Of a DNA stretch of 64,000 nt, positions 24,649 through 35,006 are shown piece after piece (position 1 is the stretch's first letter; every line of letters starts with the position of its first letter). Below the pieces are notes generated by a model. That model made no database searches, was not told the origin of the DNA, and worked only from the letters and a program-made list of their open reading frames with translations. Both the position numbers and the translations under genes were made by a program. The DNA is taken from positions 35,575,283 to 35,639,282 of the forward strand of contig CM053331.1 of assembly GCA_028583605.1 (NCBI GenBank), in the 5' to 3' direction. Source of the DNA: Dastarcus helophoroides. Lineage: Eukaryota > Arthropoda > Insecta > Coleoptera > Bothrideridae.

Positions 24649-27600
24649 CTGGAAGAATACACTGAAGTGCTACCTACGTCACTGTTGGAAGCAAATACCT
24701 GTAAACGGTTAAGTCTTTCTGAAAGACTTCTAGATTGGATTTCTTTTTCTGCCTTCGTTTGCGCCACTTCTAGTAATTGGGAGGCTTTCTTATTTTCCAG
24801 CTCAGACACTCTGGATTTCATTCCTTTTATAATTTTACTGGTACTTTCTTCAGCTATTTTGTAGTTCTGTATTTGATTACAAAGTTTGGCCAGTTCATTT
24901 TGCTGGGATTGGTTGAGGGCATTAAGTTTTTTGTTTTTATCCTCAAGACTTTTCACCTGAAAATAAACTATATCTAAACAGAAAACTATCAAAGTTGTAT
25001 GTTTGCGATGAACGAATTAACCAGAATAAATTTACTTTCCCAGTGGATTCCAGTTGTTTCTTCAGCAGAGAAAGCAAATTTTGCTTTTTGCCTAAAGGCT
25101 GTAGAACCAATAGATAACATCTTTGATTTTTCAACAGAAGCAAATTTTGTTTTTCACACATAAGTTGATGAATTAGCAAAATGATGTCTCTGATTTTTCA
25201 GCGGAAGAAAATGTTGGTTTTCGCAACTGAAGAATTGGCTTATGAAAATACTGAAGTATCATAAGATGACATTTATTATTCTCCAACGAAAGTAAATGTT
25301 GCTTCTCTAGTAAAAACTTCTTTTTTTAAGTTTAATCCATTCCAAAGGGCAACCCTATTATGTCTCCAAAGTACTGCGAGGAGGATGCGGATGGGGAAAA
25401 TTCCTTTCGGTACCGAGTTCCATAGCTTGGAAGTTCTATAGAAAAAAGAATCTGCGACAGAAGTGCTCACTGTGTCAAGCTGGAGCGCACAGCTCTTGAA
25501 GAATCGGAAGATATGACATTGAAATCCTCTATTGAAAAAGCAGCTGCCGAGTGATTCATCCGTTGAAAATCAGCAAAACAGCTTCTTTCTGGTCTTCTAT
25601 ATGAGAACCTATTAAAGATCAAAGAATCTATATGGCGACTCTTCATCTACTGCACGAGAAACTTCTACTGGATAATCACATATGTTATCTGCTCATACTG
25701 CTAGGGCTTCAGATCTAAATTGGGGGCAAAATTACAAAGCTACGTTCCACATTGTTTTGCTTACCTGACATCTCAGCTCATCTACTTCATTTTCCATCAC
25801 GTTTACGCGTTTATTCGTTACTTCAACTATTTTACTGTTGCTTTTTGAAAAATAACTGGGAGAGTTTGGTTTAGCGCTAGACTTCTTATGCTAAAATCGC
25901 CTGATTAACACTTACTTCATCAAAATTTTTGTAGACATACATTTGAGTAATGGTTCCCTTGCAACCGCAACGCCAGCAAGTCCATTTTGATATTCCTGAA
26001 TTTGGACTCTATCTGCGAATCTCTATGTTTACAGACTAGTAGTTCCTCCTGCAGCCGTGATACCGTATCCGGTGTTAGCTTCTTCAAAGTATCGATTTCT
26101 ACTTCTAGGTGTTTCACTGTTTGTTTTAGTTCTTTGATTTCTTCGTCTTTTTCGGCGACGTTCAGTCCGATGTCGTTGCATTCGTCGCAAAGACATTTTA
26201 TCATCTGATCTCTTAAATCTAGTAGCTCTTTCAGGTACTTTTCTTTCTCCACAGACTTCGACGTTGAAGAACTCTGAAAGTGTGATGAGTTAACTCTGAA
26301 GTGAAGATTTTGGGCTCTTTTGCAAGCCAACAAGATTGAAGAGGAACAATTATTCTAGAAAACCGAAAACCCAAATTCTGAATATGAATCAGAATTTGGT
26401 GGTTAAGGTATCCGCTCAAAATTTTAAGAAAAAATAATCTCTTATTTTCTGAAATTTCGGTTTACTAGAAAATTAGCTTCTTTAGAAGTGTGATGATTTT
26501 TTCTACAAATTTTGATTGTACTCAATCCCGAAATTTCGGTTTTAAATTCGAACTGTCACAGTACCCAATGACTGCTATTAAACTTTTTCAGATAAGAAGA
26601 GGCATAAAAAATAAAACTTTAAGATCAAATAGAAATATTAAGCGAAGATCAAGTTCTGTCGACATATTGAGATAAAACTTAAGTTTAAGAGAACATTTTA
26701 CCTCACGCTATCTTGCTTTTACACGACCTTGAGTTCATCTGAAACTGAATTCATGTAACCATGAACTTACGTGCCAGCGTGGCTTTGAAATATCGTAATT
26801 TTGGATTCACAAGTCCTTAATTCCAGATGACCTTGAGATCAAGTGACGTTGAACTGACGTGACCTCGAGTTAGAATGACCTTGAACTCAAGTGACCTTCA
26901 GTTGAAATGACCTTGAACGCATCTGACCTTGAGTTTACGCAACCTTGCACTTACGTGACTTCAAGCACGCGCGATCTTCAGCTAACGAAATCATTATTTC
27001 TATTGACCTTGAGATCGCGTGATCTTGACCTAAAGCAACCTTATCTGCGAGTGACCTTGAAATAACGCGAGCCTGAACTTGAACTCACATGACCTCGAAC
27101 TCATGTGACCTCGGACTTACGTGACCTTGAACTCAAGTGATCTTCAGTTGAAATGACCTTGAACGCAACTCACCTTGAGTTTACGCAACCTTGGACTTAC
27201 TTGACTTCAAGCACGCGCGACCTTTCTTTAGCTAACGTAATCCTTAATTCTGATGACCTTGAGATTACGTGACCTTGACCTAAGGCAACCTTACCTTCAA
27301 GTGACCTTGAAATAACGTGGGCCTGAATTTGAACTCACATGACCTTGAACTCATGTAACTTCAGGCTCACGTGACCTTGAACTCAAGTGATCTTCAGTTG
27401 AAATGACCTTGAACGCAACTGACTGAGTTTACGCAACCTTGCACTTACGTGACTTCAAGCACGCGCGACCTTTAGCTAACGTAATCATTAATTCTGGTGA
27501 ACTTGAGATCGCGTGACCTTGACGTAAAGCAACCTTACCTTGGAGTGACCTGAAAACAACGTGGGCCTGGACTTAAACTCACGTGACCTACGACTCACGT

Positions 27601-30600
27601 GACCTTGACCTAAAGCAACCTTACCTTCGAGTGACCTTGAACTCACATGACCTCGAACTCATGTGACCTTGAACTCAAGTGACCTTAAGTTGAAATGACT
27701 TTGAATGCAACTGACCTTGAGTTTACGCAACCTTGCACTTACGTGACTTCAAGCACGCGCGATCTTCAGCTAACGAAATCATTATTTCTATTGACCTTGA
27801 GATCGCGTGATCTTGACCTAAAGCAACCTTATCTGCGAGTGACCTTGAAATAACGTGAGCCTGAACTTGAACTCACATGACCTCGAACTCATGTGACCTC
27901 GGACTTACGTGACCTTGAACTCAAATGACCTTCAGTTGAAATGACCTTGAATGCAACTGACCTTGAGTTTACGCAACCTTGCACTTACGTGACTTCAAGC
28001 ACGCGCGACCTTTAGCTAATGTAATCCTTAATTCTAGTGACCTTGACCTAACGCAATTTTACCTTCGCGTGACCTTGAAATAAGGTGAGCCTGAACTTGA
28101 ACTCACATGACCTCGAACTCAGGGGACCTCGGACTCACGTGACCTTAGACCCACATGACTAAGATCACGTGACCTTGAACAGACCTGGCCAAGAACACGT
28201 GATTTTGAACCCATAATACTAAGGTCATGTGACCTAGGACTCACGTAACTAAGGTCACGTGACCTTAAGCTCACATGATCTTGAATTCATGTGATCTTCA
28301 ACTCGTGTAATCTTGAGCTCATATGACCTTGAATTCAAGAAATTTGTGACTTTGATCGAATCTATCTTGAGCCTCGTCCTTACGTAATCTTGAACATATT
28401 CAGAAAAATTCGAAGAATATTGACAAAAAATTCCAAATATTCAACATTAAAAAAATATTCGCCATTTAAACAATCGAAATTTTAATAACACTCAGAATTT
28501 TGAAGAATCTCCAAATTTTCAAAAAAAATTAGTATTTAAAAACTTAAAATTTTGAAAATAATAGTTTAAATTTAAAAAAGTCAAGATCAAGAATAACCGA
28601 AATTTTCGAAAAAAGTTCTTCTTAAAAAAAGTCGAAATTTTCAAAAAAATTTAATTTCAAAAAAAGAGAAATTTTGGAAAAAGTCCATCTTCAGAAAAGC
28701 TCGAGGTTCTCGCAAAAAGTAGGAATTTTTCAACAGCGAAAAGTTTGAAAATATAACAAAATCTTAAGAAATTAACGATTTTCAAAAATTGAAATACAAA
28801 TCTTGTCCTTTGAAACCAAGCAAGATTAAAAAACACAAAAAAGGTTACTCTAATCTTTCTTGATTTCAGGGGACAAGATCTGTTTTTCAATTTTTGAAGA
28901 TAACCAAGTACCGGTCCGTTACACCAAAAAAAAAGAAGATTTTTAAAAAGTCTAAATTTTAGGAGATAATTCGAACTTTGAAAAGTCCAAATTTTCAAAT
29001 AAAGTAAGAATTTTGAATGTAGTCTCAATTTTGAAAAATGTAAAATTTTAAAAATAGTTGAAAATTTTTTCAAATAAGTCAGAATTTTCATAAAAGAATC
29101 GAAATTTTGATAAAGTAACTTTTTTCAGATAGAATCGAAATTCACAAAAATTTATAATTTTGAGAAAGACTGAATTTGGAAAAAGTTGAAAATTTTCATC
29201 GAAAAATCTCGAAATATTAAAAAAAAGACAATTATTTTTTAAAAATAGAACTTTTCAAAATAGTAGACTTTTTTAAAAGAAAATGTCGAAGCAGAAATGC
29301 ACATTTTCCAAAAGTCAAAATATTCACGAAAAGCGAAATTTTCGAAACTTTTAAAAAAGTGGAATTCTTCAAAAAAAGTGACATTTTTGATGTCACGTAG
29401 CTTACGACTCGCCACCCCCCCTTGTCGCACGATATGTGACTCAACTAAAAAAAATATCGAAACAGAAATCCAAATTTTCAAAAAGTTATCGAAGAAAGGC
29501 GTAATTTTCGAAAATATTCGAAACTTTTAAAAAGTGGAATTCTACAAAAAAAAAAGTTTGAAATTTTTGATGTCACGTAGCTTATGACTCGCCACCCCCC
29601 TTGTCGCACGATATGTGACTCCACTGAAGAAAATATCGAAACAGAAATCCATATTTTCAAAAAGTTATCGACGAAAGGCGTAATTTTCGAAAATATTCGA
29701 AACTTTTAAAAAAGTGGAATTCTTTAAAAAAAAAGTTTGAAATTTTTGATGTCACGTAGCTTATACTTCGCCACCCCCCTTGTCGCACGATATGTGACTC
29801 CACTGAAGAAAATATCGAAACAGAAATCCAAATTTTCAAAAAGTTATCGAAGAAAGGCGTAATTTTCGAAAATATTCGAAACTTTTATAAAAGTGGAATT
29901 CTTTAAAAAAAGTCTGAAATTTTTAATGTCACGTAGCTTATGACTCGCCACCCCCTTGTCGCAGGATATGTGACTCCACTGAAGAAAATATCGAAACAGA
30001 AATCCAAATTTTCAAAAAGTTATCGAAGAAAGGCGTAATTTTCGAAAATATTCGAAACTTTTATAAAAGTGGAATTCCTCAAAAAAAGTCTGAAATTTTT
30101 AATGCCACGTAGCTTATGACTCGCCACCCTCTTGTCACAGGATATGTGACTCCACTAAAAAAAATATCGAAACAGAAATCCAAATTTTCAAAAAGTTATC
30201 GAAGAAAGGCGTAATTTTCGAAAATATTCGAAACTTTTAAAAACTGGAATTCTTCAAAAAAGTCGAAAGTTAGTAAAAATTCGAAATTTACCAGGAGTCA
30301 AATTTTGTCGAAATATTAAAAATATTTCCCCCTGTCCCATCGTGACGTCAAAAATATCCAGAATTGGAATAAACGTCGACATTTTGCGACAAAGTTTGAC
30401 TGAATTTTCTCGAATTTATGTCTTCAAAAAAATTGAATGTTCAAAAATTTTTTTTCAAAATTTTCACATAAATATTATTTTGAAGAACTTTGCTTTTTTT
30501 AGGAAAACATCGACCAAATTTCGAAAAAAACGCGAAGTTTGGTAAACCAGTCAAAATCGGCATTTTAAAAAGTCGAAATTTTCAAAAAAAAGACGAATTT

Positions 30601-32186
30601 TGAGAAATGAAGATGAAAATGAAGAAATTTTGGTGCAACAATTTTGGTCCTTGGTTATCTTCAAAAATTGAAATACGAATCTTGTCATCATCTTCAGAGA
30701 GATAGTATCAGTATCCCTCTGAAGATGATAGCTTGGCTATCGAAACCTTTGTTGTGTTTTTTAGTCTTTCTTGGTTTCAGGGGACAAGATTTGTATTTCA
30801 ATTTTCAGAAGATCGAAATTTTGAGAAAAAAATCGAAATTTAGTCAAAATTTAACAGAAGGGAGTCAAATTTTGTCGAAACATTAAAAATATTTCCCCCT
30901 GTCCCACCCTGACGTCAAAAATATCCAGTATTGGAAAAAACGTTGAAATTTTGAGAAAAAGTTTGACTCTGAATTTTCTCGGATTTATGTCTTTTCACAA
31001 AAATTGAATGTTCAAAAATTTTTTTTCAAAATTTCCACGTAAATATTATTTTGAAGAACTTCCTTTTTTTTAGCAAAACATCGACCAAATTTCCCAAAAT
31101 ACGCGAAGTTTGATAAACCAGTCGAAATCTGCATTTTGAAAATTCGAAATTTTCAAAAAAAGACGAATTTTGAGAAACGAAGATGAAAATGAAGAAATTT
31201 TGGTGCAACGAACTGGTCCTTGGTTATCTTCAAAAATTGAAGTACAAATCTTGTCCCCTGAAACCAATAAAGATTAGAAAACACAACAAAGATTACTCTA
31301 AGGCGTTTCGATAGCCAATTCAGAGAGATACTTAAAAAAAGAGATATTTTTTTAAAAAAAACGAGGAATTTTGAGGATAAAAATTCCGAATTTTAAGAAC
31401 GTCAAATTTTAATAAAAGTCAGGTTAGAATACACTCGAGATTCAAAAACAGAGAAATTTTGTGAAAAAAGATGAACTTCGAGAAAAAATTGAAATTCGAG
31501 ATTTGGAGAAAAATCGAAATTCGAGGATTCGAAAAAAAAAAACGAAATTCGAGATTTGGAGAAAAAAATCGAAATTTGAAATTTCAAGGACGAATTTTCC
31601 AAAAACAATGGAAATTTGTGGAAGTTTCCCGCAATTAAGGATGTAAATTTTTGGGTGGTTGGATGAACCATGCTGCAAGCGCCCTTATTGTAAAAAATGT
31701 GTTCAAAACACTTACCGTTTTGTTGAGCATAAAAGTGAGGAGTTTGATGCTGTCGTTGGCCAAGTCTAATTCGTGGAACTTTTGTTCGCATTGCGTCTTG
31801 AGGGCTTGCACCTCTTTTCGCAGTATCGTCACATTTTCGTGATTTTTGGCCCTTTCGAATTGTTCGTTGATGATTCTATCGGCGATTTCCTTACAGTCGT
31901 TGTCCAGCTTGTGAAATCTCTCCCACAGCTGTTCATTTCTAACTCGAACTTTCTATAATTTGAATAACATGTCGTCGTTGTATTTGTATTCTTAATTGTG
32001 TCGAATAACCTTGTTTAATGTAGCAAAATCGTTTTTCTATTCGCAGTATAATAAACAATCGATTTATGTTAGAATTAAAAACGTTACGATGGTGAATTCT
32101 GATAAATTATTGCGTAAAACGTACACACAACACGATTGACTCACCTGTAATTCTATCGAGTCTTCCTCTACCAACTCTTGGAACAT
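24547..32186 (-). CDS. Evi5-like coiled-coil protein lacking a TBC domain, six exons
   Basis: Joining 32186-32145, 31952-31716, 26273-25941, 25890-25765, 24956-24699 and 24648-24547 gives 365 residues, all introns phase 0 with GT-AG ends. The product is almost entirely heptad-like coiled coil. Its exons align one to one with the coiled-coil exons of the neighbouring Evi5: 237 versus 237 nt, 333/336, 126/174, 258/264 and 102/102. The 79-residue second exon is identical at about 26 positions by eye, including the shared LAN..I..L core. There is no RabGAP domain, so GAP activity is not expected; dimerisation or Rab or effector binding is a possible role by inference. The start MFQELVEEDSIELQ is the only ATG in that frame before an upstream stop. 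It could instead be a 3' exon cluster used by Evi5 transcripts. Lack of stops at this divergence argues against a pseudogene. Confidence 0.75.
24699..24956 (-). CDS. Evi5-like exon 5
   Basis: 86 codons from VKSLEDKNKKLNALNQ to LSERLNRLQ, acceptor TTATTTTCAG and donor GTATTT. It pairs with the 88-codon Evi5 exon at 46326-46589. The frame also runs on past the donor to a stop near 24621, but the 50-nt splice restores an Evi5-like ending. Confidence 0.8.
25276..25485 (-). pseudogene. LINE reverse-transcriptase C-terminal fragment
   Basis: The minus-strand frame reads SVADSFFYRTSKLWNSVPKG then IFP. The RT.(R/K)LWNSLP...FP pattern is typical of the tail end of non-LTR retrotransposon ORF2. Only ~65 codons remain and the downstream match drifts out of frame. 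It lies in the Evi5-like intron between exons 4 and 5. Confidence 0.5.
25765..25890 (-). CDS. Evi5-like exon 4
   Basis: 42 codons, HKKSSAKPNSPSYF through VDELRCQ, acceptor ATTTTAG and donor GTAAGC. It is the counterpart of the 58-codon Evi5 exon at 46888-47061 and is 16 codons shorter. It joins exon 3 through a 50-nt intron. Confidence 0.75.
25941..26273 (-). CDS. Evi5-like exon 3
   Basis: 111 codons from SSSTSKSVEKEKYLKEL to LQGNHYSN, acceptor CACTTTCAG and donor GTATGT. The internal LTPDTVSRLQEELLVCKHRD corresponds to Evi5 TTPDNSVAHLQEELIAVKLR. The following intron is only 50 nt. Confidence 0.85.
26700..28345. repeat. Array of TGACCTTGA words with ~247-bp higher-order period
   Basis: The 9-mer TGACCTTGA (complement TCAAGGTCA) occurs about 28 times by eye, embedded in a looser 12-25 bp repeat such as CGTGACCTTGAACTCA. 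A longer unit is marked by TGACTTCAAGCACGCGCGA, whose copies begin near 26955, 27201, 27449, 27743 and 27989, with spacings of about 246, 248, 294 and 246. Towards the right end, TCACGTGACC (a CACGTG E-box) becomes common. It lies in the large intron of the Evi5-like gene. TCAAGGTCA is the extended half-site for NR5A/Ftz-F1 and ERR nuclear receptors; any regulatory role is inference. Confidence 0.9.
28346..28784. other. AT-rich filler in Evi5-like intron
   Basis: A-rich TCAAAATTTTC-type cryptically simple sequence. No gene or clear element. Confidence 0.5.
28785..28933. mobile_element. M1 MITE copy, both arms
   Basis: The left arm reads CAAATCTTGTCCTTTGAAAC; the right reads TTCTTGATTTCAGGGGACAA and ends CCGGTCCGTTACACC. 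It is ~150 bp, shorter than the ANT intron copy through central loss. Confidence 0.75.
29280..30260. repeat. ~178-bp tandem array, five units
   Basis: TGTCACGTAGCTTA or a close variant begins at 29391, 29571, 29750, 29927 and 30103, periods 180, 179, 177 and 176. Each unit has GACTCGCCACCCCCCTTGTC, then CGATATGTGACTCC and ATATCGAAACAGAAATCC. The C-run shortens from left to right (seven C down to three). The GC-rich core is related to the fragment at 16.15 kb. Confidence 0.93.
30640..30812. mobile_element. M1 MITE copy with rearranged centre
   Basis: Starts TTGGTCCTTGGTTATCTTCA, has a new central inverted repeat (CATCTTCAGAGAGATA against ATCCCTCTGAAGATG), then AGCTTGGCTATCGAAACC and TTCTTGGTTTCAGGGGACAA. 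Confidence 0.7.
31201..31325. mobile_element. M1 MITE copy, left half
   Basis: TTGGTGCAACGAACTGGTCC, then CTTGTCCCCTGAAACCAAT, then GGCGTTTCGATAGCCAAT. It ends where the centre of the palindrome should turn. It lies 400 bp from Evi5-like exon 2. Confidence 0.7.
31716..31952 (-). CDS. Evi5-like exon 2
   Basis: 79 codons, acceptor AATTATAG and donor GTAAGT. Starts KVRVRNEQLWERF and ends LTFMLNKT, matching Evi5 KLRTENKQLRHRC to LSLMMEET over an exon of exactly the same length. Confidence 0.85.
32145..32186 (-). CDS. Evi5-like exon 1 (start codon exon)
   Basis: Encodes MFQELVEEDSIELQ and ends at a strong GTGAGT donor. It resembles the end of the Evi5 exon at 48997-49155 (KSKEQEEMTELK). An in-frame TAA lies 15 nt upstream of the ATG, so the exon is either first or preceded by an intron. 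Confidence 0.6.
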
Positions 32187-32305
32187 ATTTAATATTGTTT
32201 AATGTGACGCATGTTTAAATAAAACCTGTTAGTTGATTACCTTTCCACTCATGGTCGATACCGTACACATTACTAAATCCTTATCTCTTAAAAGCTCATT
32301 ATCTT

Positions 32306-32776
32306 CTATTCGTAGATAATAATTAAAATGAATTGTGCTGACGAGGTAATAATAGAAACAATGCTATATCCAAATCAATTTATTGAAAAATTCAAAGCAC
32401 ATTACAAAATAAATTAAGCAAATTGGCAATCGCAACGTTAAATTTTTATTGCTAAAAAACTCATAAGTTTTAAGGAATTGCACTGAAATTGTACATCGAT
32501 TAGGAAGTTTATTGTAATCATTATCGAGTATTATTGAATAATATACAACATAAAATCTCCGTTAAATGGAATGTGTAAACAAAACTCCAAGCAAAAAAAT
32601 TACTTTTAGTAAAAAAAGTAGCACCTAGGTTGCTTAATAGTTCAAAACTATAAAGCAAACATTTTTAAACACATAAACAAAATGTGTATAAAATAAATGC
32701 TCTAATAAGATAAATTAATTTACAACAAACAATACATATACAAGATAAATGTTTGATATAATACTTCCATTGTAAC
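32306..32776. other. AT-rich DNA upstream of the Evi5-like gene
   Basis: No repeat family recognised and no convincing coding exon. A possible extra exon at 32241-32305 is discussed under findings. Confidence 0.4.
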
Positions 32777-32784
32777 GTAATATT

Positions 32785-33089
32785 CAGGGGCGGATTAAGT
32801 TCGCTCGGGGCCATGTGTCACGATAATGGACGCTCGCAAATATTTTTGTATGAAAATGTCGCGTACGGAATATTTTTGACGTGTACAGAAAAAACGACTA
32901 AAGAAAAAACGACTACAGAAAAAATGACTAAAAAGAAGTCTACGACTAAAGATAAAACGACTAAAACGAGTCTGCGACTAAAAAGAAGTCTACGACTAAA
33001 AAGGATTCTGCGACTAAAAAGAAATCATCCATTTTGAAGGGGCCCCTGTGCAATTCCGCACGTTGTACACCCCCTTAAATCCGCCCCTG
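32785..33089. mobile_element. hAT-type MITE, 305 bp, intact target duplication
   Basis: The terminal repeats are CAGGGGCGGATTAAG on the left and, inverted, CAGGGGCGGATTTAAG on the right. They are flanked by perfect 8-bp duplications GTAATATT at 32777-32784 and 33090-33097. Both the terminus and the 8-bp duplication are typical of hAT elements. The interior is a short tandem repeat of GACTAAAAAGAAGTCTAC-like words. No transposase. Confidence 0.88.
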
Positions 33090-33097
33090 GTAATATT

Positions 33098-33748
33098 TTT
33101 GACTTTTATTATAACAACTACAAAATATAATGCATTAAGACATTAAGAATATAGTTGTTATTAAGTTTATAATAAGTACATCGCCATATCAGATAAATTA
33201 ACAAACCAATGGACACCCTGTTATATTCGATCTTTTTATAAGTAATTATTCCATCGTAAAATGTATAAATAAAGTTTTCATATAAAATAACAATAAATTA
33301 GGGTATTACTAAATGCAATTTTACAATAATTATCAAAGTTCAACTAGATTTTATACTCATCGTGTGCTAATAGACAACAGAAATGAAACACCAAATATGC
33401 CTCAAGTGTTTGGCACAATCAAGCTACTCCCCCACATCATGAATGATTTAATTTTGGAAATTTAATTGTCCAGGCGCGTAAGAAACTGAATTAAATTTCC
33501 ATTTTTAATTAAATCATAATTAAATGCAAGAAATGGAAGACAGTTGTCAAAACTGAGTGGAACTAGGAACCAAAAACTGATATGAAATACATCGATAGCT
33601 CGTCATCAAATTTCGAAATATTTCTAATTATTTTCAGTGCTGCTGTGCGCACAGTCAACGAAACCGTTAACAGCGCCATCTAAAGCGCCACTTTGCTACC
33701 CAATATATTAGCTGGAGACTCTCTAGGTAGCTAAACGTACATTCAACA
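33098..33748. other. AT-rich intergenic DNA with an inverted repeat
   Basis: No gene. An imperfect palindrome lies at about 33448-33526: TGATTTAATTTTGGAAATTT is mirrored by AAATTTCCATTTTTAATTAA. It is probably a small foldback element. Confidence 0.4.
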
Positions 33749-33750
33749 GT

Positions 33751-35006
33751 TCATTCTAAAAGTCCATAGGATGACATATAGATGGCGTTACTAGAATTTT
33801 TCCATATGATTTAGTACTAACCTTCCAACGATACGTGTATAAATTTGACAGCAATCTGACTATTGATTCGTGAGTTATAGTATTTTGTGTGAAGCAACTT
33901 TTGTTATTGAAAAAAAATGGAAAAAAAGTGAATTTCGACTTTTGATAAAGTATTGCTTTTTGATGAAAAAAAAATACAGTGGAAACCAAACAATGGCTTG
34001 ATAAACATTATCCGAACTCTGCTTCATCGAGACAAATGGTAGAGAAGTGGATTGCTGAATTTAAACGTGGTCGTACCATCACAAATGATGCAGAGCGCAG
34101 TGGACGCCCAAATGAGGCTGTTATTCCGAAAAATATCAAAAAAATCCACAAACTGGTTATGAACGATCGCAAATTGAAGGTGCACGAGCTAGCTGACATT
34201 GTAAAAATATCAGATGGTAGTATTTTTACCATTTTACACGAATATTTGGGTATGCGAAAGCTCTGTGCAAAGTGGGTGCCGCGTGAGCTCACAGTCGACC
34301 AAAAACAACAACGAATCCATGCTTCAGGAGTGTTTGGCGCTGTTAAACCGCAATAAAATGGAATTCTATCATCGATATGTGACAATGAATGAGACATGGC
34401 TTCACTATTACACACCCGAATCCGAAAGACAGTCAGCTGAGTGGACACCAGTCGACGAACCGAATCCAAAGCGAGCAAAGACGCAACAGTCGGCCGGTGA
34501 GGCTTCTGTATTTTGGGATGCGAACGGAATAATATTCATCAACTATATCCAAAAAGGAACCACCAATCAACACCACTTTTGGATCGATTGAAGGCTGAAA
34601 TCGCAAAGAAACGGCCACATTTGCAAAAGAAAAAAATGTTGTTTTATCAAGGCAATGCACAGTGTCACAAATCGATGAAAACGATGACAAAATTGAATGA
34701 ATTGGGCTTCGAATTGCTTACCCACCCACCGTATTCTCCAGATTTAGCCCCCAGCGACTTTTTCCTACTTTCAGATCTCAAGAGAATGCTTGTTGGAAAG
34801 AAATTTAAGTCCAATGATGAAGTAATCGCTGAAACTGAGGCCTATTTTAACGAGAAAGAGAAATCGTACTATAAAAATGGTATCGAAAAGTTGGAAAATC
34901 GCTATACTCGTTGTATCGCCCTCGAAGGCAACTATGTTGAATAATAAAATCGAGTTTTGTCAAAATTTTGTTTTTTTCTTACTTATCCTACGGACTTATT
35001 GAATGA
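33751..35006 (+). mobile_element. mariner transposon, inactive, ~1.26 kb
   Basis: The inverted ends TCATTCTAAAAGTCCATAGG (left) and, reversed, TCATTCAATAAGTCCGTAGG (right) bracket a mariner transposase relic. The length is normal for the family. The flanking TA duplication is not clearly preserved. The element lies in the opposite orientation to the surrounding genes, between Evi5 and the Evi5-like gene. Confidence 0.92.
33979..34944 (+). pseudogene. mariner transposase relic
   Basis: Three frame-separated pieces are recognisable: a helix-turn-helix N-terminal part (WLDKHYPNSASSRQMVEKW onward) to about 34315, a middle part to 34590, and a C-terminal part to 34944. At least two frameshifts separate them, near 34310-34325 and 34575-34590. 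The start region also lacks an intact ATG frame. The first catalytic aspartate is Asn (MNETW), and the second, normally in a QDNA motif, is Gly (QGNAQCHKS). The third is present (YSPDLAPSD). The copy cannot be active. Confidence 0.9.

Noticed and set aside
26700..28345. CRISPR array
   Set aside because: Regular short repeats, but there are no unique spacers of constant length, the repeats are degenerate, and the context is eukaryotic introns.
29232..29839. Three near-identical short minus-strand frames beginning MKIWISVSIF
   Set aside because: They are translations of successive 178-bp array units.
32813..33037. 74-codon Lys/Thr-rich frame on the plus strand
   Set aside because: Lies wholly inside the 305-bp hAT-type MITE and follows its internal micro-repeat.
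34008..34478. 156-codon minus-strand frame
   Set aside because: Antisense shadow of the mariner transposase relic.
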